Assembly (NCBI GenBank): GCA_009774395.1
Contig: VSNQ01000073.1
Span: forward strand, 1-23,088
From: Lachnospiraceae bacterium
GTDB taxonomy: Bacteria > Bacillota > Clostridia > Lachnospirales > Lachnospiraceae
Direction of reading: 5' to 3'
DNA length: 23,088 bases
The notes below the pieces were generated by a model, which searched no databases, was not told where the DNA came from, and was given only the letters and a program-made list of their open reading frames with translations. Positions 21,851-23,088 of the stretch are shown here, one piece after another. Each line of letters opens with the position of its first letter. Position 1 is the stretch's first letter. The position numbers and the translations under genes were made by a program.

Positions 21851-22999
21851 ATGAAAATCATGATAAAGAAGCTTAGCATCAGCCATATAAAGTATTTTAT
21901 TTGCCTATTTCTTAGTGCATTTGTTGTAATAGTGCTTAGTGCATGCGGCAGTGATTTTGATGGGTATGTAGATGAAAATGTAGACTACACTAATAACACC
22001 TTTACAGTGGAAGAAACAAATGGACATAAAATCGGCGTTTCTATGCCAACAAAAGACTTACAGCGATGGGTACAAGATGGAGAAAATATGAAATCTCAAC
22101 TACATAATTTTGGATATACGGTTGATTTGCTCTATGCCAACAATGATAAAAACTTACAAAACGAGCAGATAAAAAGTATGATTGACAGCGGATGTGAAGT
22201 GCTTGTAATCGGTGCTATTGATGGAAGCGCTATTGCAGAAAGCCTTGAAACTGCAAAGAAAGCAGGTGTCGTTGTAATTGCTTATGATCGTCTGATCATG
22301 GGATCCGATGCCATAAATTATTACGCCACTTTTGACAACCAGTTAGTAGGAACTTTACAAGGACAGTATATTGTGGATGCCCTTGATCTAAAAAATACAC
22401 AAGGGCCATATCATATCGAATTATTTACAGGTTCCTCCGATGATAATAACTGCAACTTTTTCTTTGGTGGTGCATTAGAAGTACTTCAGCCCTATATCAA
22501 CACTGGTAAATTAATTGTCACCTCTGGACAAACCACGAAAGAACAATGTTATACGCAAGGCTGGTCAACGGATATTGCCAGAGAACGCATGGAAAATATC
22601 CTAAAAACATACTACGCTGATGGAACGAAACTGGATGCTGTTCTCTCTTCCAACGACTCCGTCGCACTTGGTATTGCAGAAGCATTATCCGCCCAATACA
22701 ACGGTGATTTTCCCTTATTGACAGGTCAAGACTGCGATATAAACGCTGTTAAAAATATTATTAATGGAAAACAATCCATGTCAATCTTTAAAGATACGCG
22801 AAACTTAGCAGCAAAAGTCGTAGAAATGATAGATGCCATTATCAGTGATGAAACCGTTCCAATCAACGACACTACGACCTATAACAATGGAACAGGCATC
22901 ATTCCAACACTCTTATGCGATCCCGTATTTGCAGATAAAAACAACTATAAAGAAATATTAGTAGACTCTGGATATTATACAGAAGATCAATTCAAATAA
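21851..22999 (+). CDS. ChvE-like sugar-binding lipoprotein (CUT2 ABC type)
   Basis: 382 residues with a lipoprotein signal (lipobox LSAC, Cys32) and a two-lobed periplasmic-binding-protein fold. The start of lobe 1 (KIGVSMPTKDLQRWVQDGENM), DSGCEVLVIGAIDGSAI, VVVIAYDRLI and the SSNDSVALGIAEAL to TGQDCDI stretch match the ChvE-type multiple-sugar-binding group. It should sit on the outer membrane face, capture a monosaccharide, and pass it to a GguA/GguB-type ABC importer; those genes may follow beyond the window. AGGAGG is only 3 nt from the ATG at 21851 and 12 nt from a second in-frame ATG at 21860, so either could be used. It is next to a chemoreceptor, recalling ChvE's double role in uptake and signalling. 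Confidence 0.9.
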   Translation: MKIMIKKLSISHIKYFICLFLSAFVVIVLSACGSDFDGYVDENVDYTNNTFTVEETNGHKIGVSMPTKDLQRWVQDGENMKSQLHNFGYTVDLLYANNDKNLQNEQIKSMIDSGCEVLVIGAIDGSAIAESLETAKKAGVVVIAYDRLIMGSDAINYYATFDNQLVGTLQGQYIVDALDLKNTQGPYHIELFTGSSDDNNCNFFFGGALEVLQPYINTGKLIVTSGQTTKEQCYTQGWSTDIARERMENILKTYYADGTKLDAVLSSNDSVALGIAEALSAQYNGDFPLLTGQDCDINAVKNIINGKQSMSIFKDTRNLAAKVVEMIDAIISDETVPINDTTTYNNGTGIIPTLLCDPVFADKNNYKEILVDSGYYTEDQFK

Positions 23000-23088
23000 T
23001 CTCAAAAAAAGCGTAAGCGATGAATAATCTAGCGTTTTTACAAGTCCCGAAATCTGTGCGATAATCTCTTTAACTGGAGAAGCATCTC

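Noticed and set aside
23000..23088. AAAAAAAGCG and GCGTTTTT as a terminator after the sugar-binding gene
   Set aside because: The two arms do not pair properly (AGCG faces AGCG). The last 89 bp show nothing I can support.

Overview
The window looks like chromosomal DNA of an AT-rich Firmicute, most likely Lachnospiraceae or a related Clostridia. The evidence is a split two-subunit transketolase, group II ECF vitamin S components under THF and TPP riboswitches, a YlmH protein, AGGAGG ribosome sites, sigma-A promoters, and several families of small palindromic repeats of a kind common in that family. No rRNA, tRNA, CRISPR array, phage or intact IS element was found.

Layout. (1) 1-1080: a small XRE regulator faces a small hypothetical protein, followed by a palindromic element that can end the next operon. 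(2) 1081-5860, minus strand: a pentose block of FGGY sugar kinase, AraD, and transketolase N- and C-halves. It fits conversion of L-ribulose to ribulose-5-P, then xylulose-5-P, then entry into the non-oxidative pentose phosphate pathway. (3) 5943-9770, minus strand: MATE exporter, YlmH, a membrane-anchored Mrr-like nuclease and a CPBP membrane protease. The intergenic DNA is rich in repeats. (4) 9887-12973, plus strand: two vitamin-uptake units, THF riboswitch-folT and TPP riboswitch-thiT, flanking a membrane protein with a histidine-phosphotransfer-like domain. The shared ECF energizing module (EcfA/A'/T) is not in the window. (5) 13099-14578: a small membrane protein, then about 400 nt packed with hairpins and ending in a strong terminator just before a lipoprotein of unknown function. 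(6) 14730-18601, minus strand: response regulator, the wreck of an alpha/beta hydrolase, ABC ATPase, ABC permease and sensor kinase. This resembles antimicrobial-peptide sensing and export loci. Three direct repeats at a 12-bp period lie in front of the ABC genes. (7) 18681-22999: a cation diffusion facilitator, a chemoreceptor, and a ChvE-type sugar-binding lipoprotein.

Most notable: the structured leader or ncRNA at about 13385-13777; a response regulator whose receiver start is out of frame across adjacent G5 and T5 tracts; an alpha/beta hydrolase reduced to its two ends; a dispersed palindromic repeat sitting between the TPP riboswitch and thiT; and a membrane-anchored Hpt-like protein between two vitamin riboswitch genes. 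Thiamine uptake and transketolase are linked in function, because transketolase needs thiamine diphosphate.
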